NCBI RefSeq assembly: GCF_009913435.1 | Contig: NZ_CP047895.1 | Span: 1,124,501-1,188,500 of the forward strand | Length of the DNA: 64,000 nt | From: Sphingomonas changnyeongensis | GTDB lineage: Bacteria > Pseudomonadota > Alphaproteobacteria > Sphingomonadales > Sphingomonadaceae | Reading direction: 5' to 3' | Part shown: positions 38,188 through 47,269 of the stretch, piece by piece | Position numbering within the stretch: position 1 is the stretch's first letter | Layout: every line of letters begins with the position of its first letter | Made by a program: the position numbers and the translations under genes | The notes under the pieces: generated by a model | What the model was told of the DNA's origin: nothing | The model's database searches: none | Seen by the model: only the letters and a program-made list of their open reading frames with translations

Positions 38188-38537
38188 CGCGGTCCTCATT
38201 CAGGCGGGCCTCGTGCGTGAGGCCGTCGTCGCATGACGCGGGGCGCGCCGGCCGTCAAGACGATCTGCCCGGCCCGATTTCCGCCCCCTCCGTAAATGCC
38301 CTTATCAAGGCAAATAAATTGCCGTCGCCAGACAAAGGCACAGGCGGTTCAATTGCTTCCGGGAATCAGATTGAAACATTGTTTCGCCACTGTTCTCGAA
38401 TGGAAAATGATTTGTTTACAAGTAAATTGGATGATATTGGGCCGGCATTTGGTGATGTCCGGCGGTCATCAAGTTCATCTTGGCGGGGGTGTGGATGAAC
38501 GGTCGTGCGGGCTTTCGAGTTGTGATCTGGATACGAC
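38188..38537. other. Divergent intergenic region with two short palindromes
   Basis: 350 bases between the lipoprotein gene (minus) and the GAF gene (plus), noticeably AT-rich from 38,300 to 38,470. It holds GGCAA-N5-TTGCC at 38309-38323 and a 13-base palindrome GAAACATTGTTTC at 38373-38385, both possible operator sites. No gene is visible. Confidence 0.5.
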
Positions 38538-39071
38538 ATGCTTGAAACGCAGTTTATCGGCAGCAGCCGCAGCACCGCCACTGAACGCGCCCGGCTGGTT
38601 GAACTGTTGACCGCAGCGCCCGCGGCGCTGGACGAGAGCGCGCTGATCGACCTGTTGTTCGCGCAGGCGCCGGCCCGGCTGGGTCTTGATGTGTGCTTCA
38701 CCTATCGCGCGGATCTGGATCGCCAGATGCTCCATGTCCTGTGTGTCCGCGGCCTCGATCCGGTCATGCGCGATGCGCTTGACGGCCTTGCCTTTGGGGA
38801 GTTTCTGTGTGGCCGGGTGGCCCGTGACCGCCGGCCGGTCGTGATGCGCGACATCGGTCACAGCACCGATCCGGCATGTGCAGCCGCGCGCAAGCTCAGC
38901 CTTGGCAGCTATTGCGGATTCCCGATGATCGCGCCCGACGGCAAGCTGTTCGGTGTGGCGGCATTCGCCTCACGCAGCCGGCGCTGGTTTCATGATGATG
39001 AAGTGGCGATGTTCAGCGACCTGGCCGCCGAGATCGGTTTGCGGCGGCTGCGGCGCAAGGCTGCGGCCTGA
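38538..39071 (+). CDS. GAF-domain protein
   Basis: 177-aa stand-alone GAF domain, a small-ligand or redox-sensing fold. Segments typical of GAF: LDVCFTYRADLDRQMLHVL, FLCGRVARDRRPVVMRDIGH, SLGSYCGFPMIAPDGKLFGV and AAFASRSRRWFHDDEVAMFS. No output domain is attached, so it would act as a binding or regulatory subunit. Several Cys (CFTY, LCVRG, FLCG, SYCG) are present, which could matter for redox sensing; that is a guess. It starts at ATG 38538 downstream of an AT-rich region with palindromes, and a PilZ gene follows. Confidence 0.8.
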   Translation: MLETQFIGSSRSTATERARLVELLTAAPAALDESALIDLLFAQAPARLGLDVCFTYRADLDRQMLHVLCVRGLDPVMRDALDGLAFGEFLCGRVARDRRPVVMRDIGHSTDPACAAARKLSLGSYCGFPMIAPDGKLFGVAAFASRSRRWFHDDEVAMFSDLAAEIGLRRLRRKAAA

Positions 39072-39168
39072 TCCGGACCATCGGCCCAAACGCCTGTTAC
39101 CGGGCGATTACGGAGGGGAGATTTCCGCTTCGCTAAGCAGTCGCTGCGAAAGTCCGGTGCCGGAGGAC

Positions 39169-39522
39169 ATGGTGGTGGCGAATCCGAAACCCTTTCAGCT
39201 CGACGAGCGCCGCAGCTTCCGCTTCGGGATCGAGATCGAGGCGCGGCTGATCGGCCCTGATGGCATCGCCATGCCGTTTCTTGTCCAGAATCTGTCGCGC
39301 CACGGCGCTTCGGGCGAATGGGCGGGCGGCGATCTGGTGCGCGGCACCGGTGTTGCGTTGCTGTTCCCCGATCTCGGCCGTTTTCCCGCACATATTGTCT
39401 GGGCTGAAAAGGACCGGCTGGGCGTCGAGTTCACGGCGCCCTTGCCTCAGCCCGCGCTCGACCGGCTGCTCGAGGAAGATCCCGACGCGATCAGTTCCCA
39501 CCGGCTGTCGCCCAAGGCCTGA
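39169..39522 (+). CDS. PilZ-domain protein (c-di-GMP receptor type)
   Basis: 117-aa single PilZ domain. An N-terminal Arg-rich segment (DERRSFRFGIEIEARL) and VQNLSRHGASGEWAG roughly match the RxxxR and D/NxSxxG c-di-GMP contacts, although Asn-Leu-Ser-x-x-Gly replaces the commonest D-x-S. Binding is therefore plausible, not certain. The start codon is unclear: ATG 39169 is only two bases after GGAGG, and the GTG codons at 39172 or 39175 have better spacing. It lies 97 bases after the GAF gene. Confidence 0.78.
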   Translation: MVVANPKPFQLDERRSFRFGIEIEARLIGPDGIAMPFLVQNLSRHGASGEWAGGDLVRGTGVALLFPDLGRFPAHIVWAEKDRLGVEFTAPLPQPALDRLLEEDPDAISSHRLSPKA

Positions 39523-39564
39523 CCGGTTCGTGCCGCGGCGGTCGCGGCGCGACCCGCCCGTGGA

Positions 39565-40278
39565 TCAGGCCGCGACGCCGATCGCGCGGGCAGCCTCGAT
39601 CATCGCATCGACCCGGTGCTCCGGCCCGGCATCGGGCGCATCCGGCAGGGTGACATCTCCGTCCAGCATCGCCTCCATCGCCGCACGGGCGCGGAACACC
39701 CGGCTTTTCATCGTGCCCACCCGGCTGCCGGCGGCCTGCGCGGCCTCGTCATAGCCATAGCCGCAGGCGGCGACGAGCAGCAGCGCCTCGCGCTGCGCCG
39801 GCGGCAGGGCGGCCATTGCGGCCCCCGCTTCGCGCAGCGCGATCGCTGCTTCCTGCTCGGGGCGGGCGACCAGCAGCCGTTCTGCCTGGGCATCGTCCCA
39901 GGCACCGGCGAATTTGTCGCGGCGGCGCTGGGTCAGGAACAGGTTGCGCTGGATCATGAACAGCCAGGCGCGCAGGTTCGATCCCGGCTCGAACCGGTCG
40001 CGGGCCGCCCAGGCGCGCATCAGGCTGTCCTGCGCCAGATCCTCGGCGGCGGCGGCATCGCGGGTCAGCGAGCGGGCATGGGCGCGCAGCCGGGGGATGA
40101 GCGCGGTCAGCTCGCGCTCGAATGCGAGGTCGGCGGCCGGGCCTCCGGCGCTCAGCCGCGCGAGCAGCCGGGCCAGCGGATCGGGCAGCCCTTCGCCGTA
40201 ACCGGGCGCAAAGGCGCGGGCGAGCAGCGGGGCGATGCTTTCGAGACGGCTGGCGAGACGGCTGGCAATCATTGTCAT
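39565..40278 (-). CDS. ECF sigma factor, EcfG (ECF15)-like
   Basis: 237 aa. Sigma region 2 is [40 protein letters not shown] and [14 protein letters not shown]; region 4 is [20 protein letters not shown] and [15 protein letters not shown]. The pattern is that of EcfG, the alphaproteobacterial general-stress sigma, but with a ~55-residue N-terminal extension. An EcfG-type promoter lies just upstream (40314-40339), supporting self-regulation. Start ATG 40278 follows AGGA; a second ATG is two codons on. The partners phyR and nepR are not next to it, so this may be an extra paralogue. It would direct stress-response transcription when released from its anti-sigma factor. Confidence 0.85.
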   Translation of the reverse strand: MTMIASRLASRLESIAPLLARAFAPGYGEGLPDPLARLLARLSAGGPAADLAFERELTALIPRLRAHARSLTRDAAAAEDLAQDSLMRAWAARDRFEPGSNLRAWLFMIQRNLFLTQRRRDKFAGAWDDAQAERLLVARPEQEAAIALREAGAAMAALPPAQREALLLVAACGYGYDEAAQAAGSRVGTMKSRVFRARAAMEAMLDGDVTLPDAPDAGPEHRVDAMIEAARAIGVAA

Positions 40279-40313
40279 CAACGGGTTCCTGATCGGCCAA
40301 GGTGCCGCGGTGA

Positions 40314-40339
40314 AACGCGGCACGCCCCCGGAAGGTTCC
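40314..40339 (-). promoter_or_regulatory. EcfG-type promoter of the sigma factor gene
   Basis: On the minus strand GGAAC (40339-40335) is followed after exactly 17 bases by CGTT (40317-40314). This matches the known EcfG consensus GGAAC-N16/17-CGTT. It ends 36 bases before the sigma factor ATG, which leaves room for a short leader. Confidence 0.75.
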
Positions 40340-40392
40340 GTCTGCGTATCGAGATGCCGCGCGCTGCGTCGCCGCCACGGAGCGCGCGCGTC

Positions 40393-40433
40393 AAAAAAAG
40401 GGCCGGAGCGTCGCCGCCCCGGCCCCTTTTTTT
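40393..40433. terminator. Intrinsic terminator after rplA (bidirectional)
   Basis: Stem GGGCCGG (40400-40406) and CCGGCCC (40419-40425), flanked by seven A on the left and seven T on the right. It can terminate the rplK-rplA transcript (minus strand) and any read-through from the other side. Confidence 0.88.
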
Positions 40434-40469
40434 CATGCGGCGCGGACCGTCAGCCCGCGCGGCGGCCGA

Positions 40470-41168
40470 TCAGGCGCCCGCCACTTCGGCGACGTCGACC
40501 TTGATGCCCGGGCCCATGGTCGAGCTGAGCGCGATCTTGCGGACATATTTGCCCTTCGCACCCGACGGCTTGGCCTTGACCACCGCATCGACCAGCGCGT
40601 CGAAGTTCGCGCGCAGATCTTCGGCGGCAAAGCTCGCCTTGCCGATGCCCGAATGGATGATGCCGGCCTTTTCGACGCGATATTCGACCTGGCCGCTCTT
40701 GGCGTCCTTGACCGCCTGGGCGACGTTCATCGTCACCGTGCCGAGCTTCGGGTTCGGCATCAGCCCCTTGGGGCCGAGCACCTTGCCGAGACGGCCGACC
40801 AGGCCCATCATGTCGGGCGTGGCGATGCAGCGATCGAAATCGATCGTGCCGCCCTGGACGATTTCGAGCAGGTCGTCGGCACCGACAACGTCCGCACCGG
40901 CTTCACGGGCCTCATCGGCCTTGGCACCCTTGGCGAACACGGCGACGCGCACGGTCTTGCCGGTGCCCTTGGGCAGGTTGACGACGCCGCGCACCATCTG
41001 GTCGGCGTGACGCGGATCGACGCCCAGGTTGAGCGCGACTTCGATCGTCTCGTCGAACTTGGACGACGCATGGGTCTTGGCGAGGGCAATCGCCTCGTCA
41101 ATGCCGTAGAGCTTTTCGCGGTCGACGGCGGTGGCGAATGCCTTGGCCTTCTTGGTCAGCTTTGCCAT
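40470..41168 (-). CDS. rplA: 50S ribosomal protein L1
   Basis: 232-aa protein of the L1 stalk, which helps release deacylated tRNA from the E site and in many bacteria represses its own operon. Full length: [55 protein letters not shown] and [16 protein letters not shown]. Start ATG 41168 matches the family N-terminus. The gene is four bases after the rplK stop. No L1-binding hairpin could be identified with confidence in the leader. Confidence 0.97.
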   Translation of the reverse strand: MAKLTKKAKAFATAVDREKLYGIDEAIALAKTHASSKFDETIEVALNLGVDPRHADQMVRGVVNLPKGTGKTVRVAVFAKGAKADEAREAGADVVGADDLLEIVQGGTIDFDRCIATPDMMGLVGRLGKVLGPKGLMPNPKLGTVTMNVAQAVKDAKSGQVEYRVEKAGIIHSGIGKASFAAEDLRANFDALVDAVVKAKPSGAKGKYVRKIALSSTMGPGIKVDVAEVAGA

Positions 41169-41172
41169 GGTA

Positions 41173-41604
41173 TCAGCCCTCCACAACCTCAAGGCCCATC
41201 GCGCGGGCCGAGCCTTCGATGATCTTGGTCGCCGCCGCGAGGTCGTTGGCGTTCAGATCCTTCATCTTGATGGTGGCGATTTCCTCAAGCTGCGAACGCT
41301 TGATCGTGCCCGCAACCGCCTTGCCCGGTTCCTTCGAGCCCGACTTCAGGCCGACCGCCTTCTTGAGCAGGAAGCTCGCCGGCGGCGTCTTGGTTTCAAA
41401 GCTGAACGACCGGTCCGCATAGACGGTGATGACGGTCGGGATGGGCGCACCCTTTTCGAGTTCCTGCGTCGCGGCGTTGAACGCCTTGCAGAACTCCATG
41501 ATGTTGACGCCGCGCTGACCGAGCGCCGGGCCGATCGGCGGCGACGGATTGGCAGCGCCCGCAGGCACCTGCAGCTTGATATAGCCAGTAATCTTCTTGG
41601 CCAT
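41173..41604 (-). CDS. rplK: 50S ribosomal protein L11
   Basis: 143-aa GTPase-centre protein that binds 23S rRNA near EF-G and contributes to RelA-dependent sensing of uncharged tRNA. The sequence is standard: [58 protein letters not shown]. Start ATG 41604 with GTGAGG upstream. Since a terminator follows nusG, rplK-rplA must have its own promoter in the 180 bases between (41605-41784), but I cannot pick it out. Confidence 0.97.
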   Translation of the reverse strand: MAKKITGYIKLQVPAGAANPSPPIGPALGQRGVNIMEFCKAFNAATQELEKGAPIPTVITVYADRSFSFETKTPPASFLLKKAVGLKSGSKEPGKAVAGTIKRSQLEEIATIKMKDLNANDLAAATKIIEGSARAMGLEVVEG

Positions 41605-41784
41605 GATCCACCTCACTCTGTTTCAAGTTGAGCGGTTCTCGCGGGATGCGCGGCACGCACCCCTCCCGCCGGATTCCTGCCGCCAGGGCAACAGAAGACG
41701 CGGCCCATAACCGAAAACCACGCTCAGCGAAAGGGGCAAAGCCGCCCGCCCCGCATGGGGCGTGCGCAAAGCCTGGCGGACATT

Positions 41785-41820
41785 AAAAAAGGGGCCGGCG
41801 ATCGCGCGCCGGCCCCTTTT
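41785..41820. terminator. Intrinsic terminator after nusG
   Basis: Perfect 10-bp stem GGGGCCGGCG (41791-41800) and CGCCGGCCCC (41807-41816) with a 6-base loop, preceded by six A and followed by four T on the + strand. It separates secE-nusG from rplK-rplA. Confidence 0.88.
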
Positions 41821-41842
41821 GCAATCGCCAGTCGCGGCGCGC

Positions 41843-42379
41843 TTACTTCACGCGCTCGACCTGTTCGAACTCCAGCTCGACCGGGGTGGCGCGGCCGAAG
41901 ATCGACACCGACACCTTGACGCGGCTGCGGTCGAAATCCAGCTCCTCGACCACGCCGTTGAAGCTGGCGAACGGGCCGTCCAGCACCTTGACCGCATCGC
42001 CGATCTCGTAATCGACCTTGACCTTGGTCTTGGGCGCGGCGGCGCTTTCTTCCTTGGTGCTCAGGATGCGCGCGGCCTCGGCCTCGCTGATCGGCTGCGG
42101 CTTGCCGCTCGAACCCAGAAAGCCCGTCACCTTGGGCGTGTTGCGCACCAGGTGATAGACATCATCGGTCATCGCCAGCTTGGCGAGCACATAGCCGGGG
42201 AAGAATTTGCGTTCGGCCTGCACCTTCTTGCCGCGCCGCACCTCGGTCACGGTTTCGGTCGGCACCTCGACGCGCTCGACCAGCGTTTCCAGGCCCAGCC
42301 GCTCGGCTTCTGACAGGATCGCGTCGCGGACCTTGTTCTCGAAACCGGAATAGGCGTGAATGATGTACCAGCGCGACAT
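41843..42379 (-). CDS. nusG: Transcription termination/antitermination factor NusG
   Basis: 178-aa elongation factor linking RNA polymerase with Rho and the ribosome. NGN domain: RWYIIHAYSGFENKVRDAI, KFFPGYVLAKLAMTDDVYHL, VRNTPKVTGFLG. KOW domain near the C-terminus: GDAVKVLDGPFASFNGVVEE. Start ATG 42379. It follows secE by ~30 bases in the usual secE-nusG pair, and an intrinsic terminator ends the unit. Confidence 0.97.
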   Translation of the reverse strand: MSRWYIIHAYSGFENKVRDAILSEAERLGLETLVERVEVPTETVTEVRRGKKVQAERKFFPGYVLAKLAMTDDVYHLVRNTPKVTGFLGSSGKPQPISEAEAARILSTKEESAAAPKTKVKVDYEIGDAVKVLDGPFASFNGVVEELDFDRSRVKVSVSIFGRATPVELEFEQVERVK

Positions 42380-42410
42380 AAATGTCCTTTTTTCTTGGCC
42401 GGTGTAACGG

Positions 42411-42617
42411 TCAGGCAGCGAGCGACAGCAGCAGCTTCACGATCGCCGCGAACGCCCGGTCGATGCCGAAGAAGAAAATGCCGAGCAGGCCGGTCATGAT
42501 CAGGACCATCACCGTGGTCATCACGGTTTCGCGGCTGGTCGGCCACGAAACCTTGGCGGTTTCGGTGCGCACCTGCTGCACGAACTGCGGAATGTTGCCG
42601 ATGCCTTTGCCAGCCAC
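42411..42617 (-). CDS. secE: Preprotein translocase subunit SecE
   Basis: 68-aa single-spanning subunit of the SecYEG channel. It has the amphipathic KVSWPTSRETVMTTVMVLIM motif and a transmembrane helix (MTGLLGIFFFGIDRAFAAIV). No ATG lies at the right place; GTG 42617 (eight bases after AGG) fits best, with GTG 42626 as alternative. A longer ATG start would add unrelated residues. The tRNA-Trp gene usually found just upstream is 2.2 kb away here. Confidence 0.9.
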   Translation of the reverse strand: MAGKGIGNIPQFVQQVRTETAKVSWPTSRETVMTTVMVLIMTGLLGIFFFGIDRAFAAIVKLLLSLAA

Positions 42618-42707
42618 GTCGTTCACCTGCCCGTGTTCGGGGTGAACGGCCCCGCCCGGCCAATGTCGCCGGCGAACCATTCCACCCATGTCGGAATGCT
42701 TGCTGCT

Positions 42708-42734
42708 ATATAGGACGCCCCCGCGCCGTGCAAG
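42708..42734 (-). promoter_or_regulatory. Possible promoter of secE-nusG
   Basis: On the minus strand CTTGCA (42734-42729) and CTATAT (42713-42708) resemble the alphaproteobacterial CTTGAC/CTATAT promoter, but the 15-base spacing is short. The spacer contains a G5 run that may itself be under-called. It ends ~90 bases before the secE start. Confidence 0.4.
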
Positions 42735-42914
42735 GCTTGGACGGCGGCGCGATCCGGCGCCGGGGCAGGGGCAGGATGGCGGGGGATCGGGCCATGGCTG
42801 CGGTCCAGATTTTGGCAGATTTCTGCAAACGATTTCTTTTTACCATGAATCGATCACATCAGATGTGGCGCGCTATAAGCATTGCATATCCTCCCATGGA
42901 CCGGGTGATCGCGA

Positions 42915-44723
42915 ATGAAGATGTTCTGGAGCCGACAGGCTGAAGCGCCTGTTGAACCGGCAGTCGATGGCCGGGTGCTGAAAATGGATGCCATTCACGA
43001 TCATTATCCTGTGGCTGATCTGGACCAGTCCGGCCGGATCATCGCCGCCACCGCGCCGTTGTGCCGGCTGATGGGCTGGGGCGGGGGTGTTCCGCCCGGT
43101 CTGTCGATCGACGCCTTCATCCCCGAGGTTGGTGACGAAGGCGCGTGGCCCGCCGCCCGCGCCGGCGCGGCGGCGCGCGGCCTGTTCCGGGCGGGCGGCC
43201 CGGGCGGCGCGACGCTGTTTCTCGACCTGATGTTCGTGCCCGCCGGTGACGGTGTGATGATGTTCGTCCGCGACGTCACGGCGACGCACACGAGGGCGCT
43301 TGAGGACGCGCAGAAGCTGGCCGCGCTCGACCGCGTTCAGGCGGTGATCGAGTTCGAGCTGGACGGCACGATCCGCACCGCCAACGCCAATTTCCTCGGC
43401 GCGACCGGCTTCACCCTCGACGAGATTGTCGGCCGGCACCACCGCATGTTCTGCGACGAACAGTTGGTGCAGAGCCCGCAATATCACGCGCTCTGGGCGG
43501 CAGTGGGGCGCGGCGAGCATCTGGTCGGCGAGTTTGAGCGCCGCCGCAAGGATGGCAGCGTGCTGTGGATCCAGGCGTCCTACAACCCGATTTTCGACAG
43601 TGAGGGACGGCCGATCAAGGCGATCAAATTCGCGACCGACATCACCGCCCAGGTCCGCCAGCGCGAAGAAGCGGCGCGGCTGTCGCTGGTCGTCGACCAT
43701 ACGGCCAATGCAGTGATCGTGACCGGGCTCGATCGCCGCATTACCTATGTGAATGCCGGGTTCGAACGGCTGACCGGCTACAGCGCCAGCGAAGTCATCG
43801 GTCGTCGCCCGGGCGAATTCCTGCAAGGCCCGCAGACCGATCAGGCGACCGTGGCGCGCATCCGCGAGGCGCTGGCGCGCGGCGAGCCGTACAGCGGCGA
43901 AATCCTGAATTATCGCCGCGACGGCGCGCCTTACTGGGTCAATCTGGCGATCAATCCGGTCCGCGATGCCGCCGGGCGGGTGCAGAGCTTCATCTCGGTC
44001 CAGGCCGAAATCACCGAGACCAAGCAGCACGAGATCGATTTCGACATGAAGCTGCATGCGATCGGCCAGTCGAGCGCGATCGCCGAATGGGGCCGCGACC
44101 AGCGCCTGGCGGTGGCCAATGACGCCCTCGTCAAGTCGGGCGGGCTGACCGACGGCCTCGCGACCACGCTCGACCGGCTGCTGTCTGCCGATGAGCGTGC
44201 CGCCATCGATTCGGGGCGGCAGCTGCGCCGGATGCTCGCCTGGCCGTGCGCCGACGGGCGCGAGCTGATGTTCGATGCGGTGTTCACCGGGCTGCGCGAC
44301 GTGACCGGGCAGGTGGATCGGGTGATGATGTGCGCGATCGATGTGTCCGACCGCCAGCAGGCGGTCAGCGAGACGAGCGTTGCCGTGCGCGCCGCCATCG
44401 ATGCGGGCGAGCGGATCGCAGAGATTGTGACGACGATCGACACCATCGCCTTTCAGACCAATGTGCTGGCGCTCAACGCCGCGATCGAGGCCGCCCATGC
44501 CGGCGATGCCGGGCGGGGATTCGACGTGGTCGCGACCCAGGTGCGCGAACTGGCCAACCGCTCGACCATCGCCGCCGGCGGCATCACCCAGCTGGTGCGC
44601 GAAAGCCGCGACCGCATGGCGGCGCTCGAACGCTCGCTGTCGGCGCTGGATGGTCGCGAACAGGCAAAGGCGGGCGGCGGCTCGGGGCTCGGCCGGGCCG
44701 ATCCGGCGCGGCGCGCAGCCTGA
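42915..44723 (+). CDS. Soluble PAS-containing chemoreceptor
   Basis: 602-aa chemoreceptor without membrane segments. Three or four PAS modules: a degenerate one (~25-125), PAS2 with [20 protein letters not shown] (~140-250), and PAS3 with [20 protein letters not shown] (~260-375), then another degenerate PAS (~380-465). The signalling tip [20 protein letters not shown] is intact but the methyl-accepting hairpin is short (about 110 residues), with no clear CheR tether. PAS3 resembles LOV domains in outline but lacks the photoactive Cys (RRPGEF replaces NCRF). Likely senses redox, oxygen or a small ligand in the cytoplasm. It lies between tRNA-Trp and secE on the opposite strand. Confidence 0.88.
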   Translation: MKMFWSRQAEAPVEPAVDGRVLKMDAIHDHYPVADLDQSGRIIAATAPLCRLMGWGGGVPPGLSIDAFIPEVGDEGAWPAARAGAAARGLFRAGGPGGATLFLDLMFVPAGDGVMMFVRDVTATHTRALEDAQKLAALDRVQAVIEFELDGTIRTANANFLGATGFTLDEIVGRHHRMFCDEQLVQSPQYHALWAAVGRGEHLVGEFERRRKDGSVLWIQASYNPIFDSEGRPIKAIKFATDITAQVRQREEAARLSLVVDHTANAVIVTGLDRRITYVNAGFERLTGYSASEVIGRRPGEFLQGPQTDQATVARIREALARGEPYSGEILNYRRDGAPYWVNLAINPVRDAAGRVQSFISVQAEITETKQHEIDFDMKLHAIGQSSAIAEWGRDQRLAVANDALVKSGGLTDGLATTLDRLLSADERAAIDSGRQLRRMLAWPCADGRELMFDAVFTGLRDVTGQVDRVMMCAIDVSDRQQAVSETSVAVRAAIDAGERIAEIVTTIDTIAFQTNVLALNAAIEAAHAGDAGRGFDVVATQVRELANRSTIAAGGITQLVRESRDRMAALERSLSALDGREQAKAGGGSGLGRADPARRAA

Positions 44724-44804
44724 CCGGCGGCACAAGCTTCAGATAGGGCCGGAAAAACCGATTGAGCCAGCCGGGCGCTCAACTGGCCGGTCAGCGGAGG
44801 ATCC

Positions 44805-44880
44805 TGGCAGGAGTGGAGGGACTCGAACCCCCGGCCCTCGGTTTTGGAGACCGATGCTCTACCAACTGAGCTACACTCCT
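44805..44880 (-). tRNA. tRNA-Trp (anticodon CCA)
   Basis: A 76-base tRNA with encoded 3' CCA. The acceptor stem AGGAGTG pairs with CACTCCT. The D arm has AGCTCAGTTGGTAGAGC, the anticodon loop CTCCAAA carries CCA, and the T arm contains GGTTCGAGTCC. The only tRNA in the window. In many related genomes it directly precedes secE. Confidence 0.97.
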
Positions 44881-44956
44881 CCGCAGGAGAGCGCCGCAGA
44901 TAGCGGCGGCGGGGCGGGCGCGCAAGCGGCTTGGTGGCCGGCGCGCACCCGCCGGC

Positions 44957-47269
44957 TCAGGCCACGGCGGTGCGCGTCGCGTTCGGGAACAGCGCGCGGG
45001 CGTCGGCGGGGCTCATCGGCCGGCCGAATAGATAGCCCTGGATCTTGCGGGCCCCAAGCCGCTTGATCATCGCATATTCTTCTTCGGTCTCCACGCCCTC
45101 CGCCGTGGTCGACATGCCAAGGCTGTCGGCCAGCGCGACGACGGCGCGGATGATCGCCAGGCTTTCGGGCGCGTTGCGCGACGCGCCCTGGACGAAGCTG
45201 CGGTCGATCTTGATCGTCGAGAACTTGGTCCGGCTGAGATAGCCGAGCGAGGAATAGCCGGTGCCGAAATCGTCGAGCGCGAGCCGCACGCCAAGGGCCA
45301 GCACCTGGCCGAGCACCGCGACCGCGTTGGTGCCTTCGCGCATGAACACGCTTTCGGTCACCTCCAGCTCGAGCCGGTGGGCGGGCAGGCCGCTATCGGC
45401 CAGCGCGGTGCGCACCGCATCGACAAAGCGCGGATCGTGCAGCTGTTCGGCGGACACGTTGACGGCGACCCGCACGGTGGACGGCCAGTTGCGCGCCTCC
45501 ATGCACGCGGTGCGCAGCGCCCATTGCCCGATCGGGCCGATCAGCCGCGCCTCTTCGGCCAGCGGGATGAATTTGGCGGGCGACACATTGCCATGTTCGG
45601 GGCTGGTCCAGCGCATCAGCGCCTCGAACCCCTCGACCACCGCTTCATCGGCGGACACGACCGGCTGATAGGCCAGATGCAGCTCGCCCTTTTCCAGCGC
45701 CTTGCGCAGCGCCATTTCCAGCACGCGGCGTTCCTCGGCATGGACGTGGAGCTGCGGTTCATAGGCATGGTAATGGCCGCCGCCCGCATCCTTGGAGCGG
45801 TAAAGCGCGAGATCGGCCGAGCGGATCAGCGTTTCGACCGTGCGCCCGTCGCGCGGGCCGACCGCCGCGCCGACGCTGGCGCCGATGTAAAGCGTATGCT
45901 GGTCGACATCATAGGGCCGCGACAGCTCCTCGATGATGCGCCGGCCGAGCGCTTCGACCCGCGCGGGATCGGATGCGTCGCGGATAACGACGGCGAATTC
46001 GTCGCCGCCCAGCCGCCCGCACAGCTCATTCTCGCTCATCAGGCCCATCAGCCGTTCGGACACCCGGCCGAGCAGCCGGTCGCCGACCGGATGGCCGAGC
46101 GTGTCGTTGACCGCCTTGAACCGGTCGAGATCGATCATCATGAAGCCGCAGCGGCCGCGCCATTTCTCGGCCTCGGCCATCGCCTGGCCCAGCGCCTCGT
46201 TGACCTGCAGCCGGTTGGGCAGGCCGGTCAGCGTGTCGAACCGCGCCATGCGGTTGATCTTGTCGGCCGAATGGCGCTCGACCGTCACGTCGGAACCGAC
46301 GCCGCGAAAGCCGATGAATGCGCCCTGTTCGTCATAGCGCGGGCTGGCCGACAATTCCCACCAGCGCGTTTCGCCGCGCACCTTCACTTCAAGCAGCAGG
46401 TCGGAAAACGCCTCGCGCCGCTTGAGCTTGTCGGCAAGCGCGTGGAGCGCGGGGGCGAATTGCCCGGTTTCCCAGCTGTCGCCGGCCAGGATCTGCAGGA
46501 ACGGCCGCCCCTCGATCGCCAACGCCTCCTCGCCCAGCGCATAGGCAAGGCGCGGCGACACATGGGTCAGGCTCTTGGCGGCATCGATCTGCCACAGCCA
46601 GTCGGCATCGCCTTCCTCATGCTCGCGCAGCAACAGGCTGACCACCTCTTCCTTCTCGACCAGCGCGAACTGGGCGGCGGTGTTCATCAGAAAGGCGCGG
46701 CCCTGGGTCAGCGCGCTGGCGAGCAGCACGGCGGCAAAGGCCAGGTTGGCGATGGCGAGCAGATCGAGCCCGAGCACGCCCAGAAACATCGTCGATCCGG
46801 CAGCGGCCAGCGCCAGCGCCCCGGCCGCGGCGAGCGGCAATGGGGCGAGCAGCAGCACGATGCCGACCATGACCGCAAACCCGACCGCGCACAGCGTCAG
46901 CTGCGCCTCGACGCCGGTCGCCGATGCAAACAGCGCCGGCGGGGCTGCCCAGACGAGCGCGGCGGCAAGCGCGGCGGCGGTCTCGCGCCACAGGCCGGCG
47001 GGCGATGCGGTCGTCTCAGCCCCGGCTGCGCGCGCGCGCCACAAGCCGGTGCCCAGCGCGGCAACGAGCGCGAGCGCGGTCCAGCCCCACAGCCAGGTAT
47101 CGGGCACCCGGCCGGTCAGCCCGGTCCAGAGCAGCGCGATGCCGAGCAGCTCGGCGGCCAGCCGGGTCGGCCAGTGCCGCCGGACCGCCGCGATCTGCGC
47201 GGCGCGCACCTTGCCCCAGTCGGAATCGCGCGGTTCCGACAGGCCAAGGGCCGTGCGCCAGTCGATCAT
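44957..47269 (-). CDS. Membrane PAS-GGDEF-EAL protein
   Basis: 770 aa. The first ~200 residues contain about seven hydrophobic segments (for example AAELLGIALLWTGLTG, VGFAVMVGIVLLLAPLPLAA). A PAS domain (~220-340; WLWQIDAAKSLTHVSPRLAY) leads to GGDEF (RLGGDEFAVVIRD, intact) and EAL (EGFEALMRW, NVSAEQLH, EVTESVF, DDFGTGYSSL, IKIDRSF, AEGVET, intact). So cyclase and phosphodiesterase activities are both possible, and no RxxD inhibitory site is seen. Start ATG 47269 (MIDWRTALG) has the conserved-looking N-terminus. It lies downstream of a large hairpin and the acyl-AMP ligase gene. Confidence 0.9.
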   Translation of the reverse strand: MIDWRTALGLSEPRDSDWGKVRAAQIAAVRRHWPTRLAAELLGIALLWTGLTGRVPDTWLWGWTALALVAALGTGLWRARAAGAETTASPAGLWRETAAALAAALVWAAPPALFASATGVEAQLTLCAVGFAVMVGIVLLLAPLPLAAAGALALAAAGSTMFLGVLGLDLLAIANLAFAAVLLASALTQGRAFLMNTAAQFALVEKEEVVSLLLREHEEGDADWLWQIDAAKSLTHVSPRLAYALGEEALAIEGRPFLQILAGDSWETGQFAPALHALADKLKRREAFSDLLLEVKVRGETRWWELSASPRYDEQGAFIGFRGVGSDVTVERHSADKINRMARFDTLTGLPNRLQVNEALGQAMAEAEKWRGRCGFMMIDLDRFKAVNDTLGHPVGDRLLGRVSERLMGLMSENELCGRLGGDEFAVVIRDASDPARVEALGRRIIEELSRPYDVDQHTLYIGASVGAAVGPRDGRTVETLIRSADLALYRSKDAGGGHYHAYEPQLHVHAEERRVLEMALRKALEKGELHLAYQPVVSADEAVVEGFEALMRWTSPEHGNVSPAKFIPLAEEARLIGPIGQWALRTACMEARNWPSTVRVAVNVSAEQLHDPRFVDAVRTALADSGLPAHRLELEVTESVFMREGTNAVAVLGQVLALGVRLALDDFGTGYSSLGYLSRTKFSTIKIDRSFVQGASRNAPESLAIIRAVVALADSLGMSTTAEGVETEEEYAMIKRLGARKIQGYLFGRPMSPADARALFPNATRTAVA

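Noticed and set aside
43770..43850. Possible LOV blue-light sensor in the PAS chemoreceptor
   Set aside because: The adduct-forming Cys is absent; only the surrounding LOV-like block is kept.
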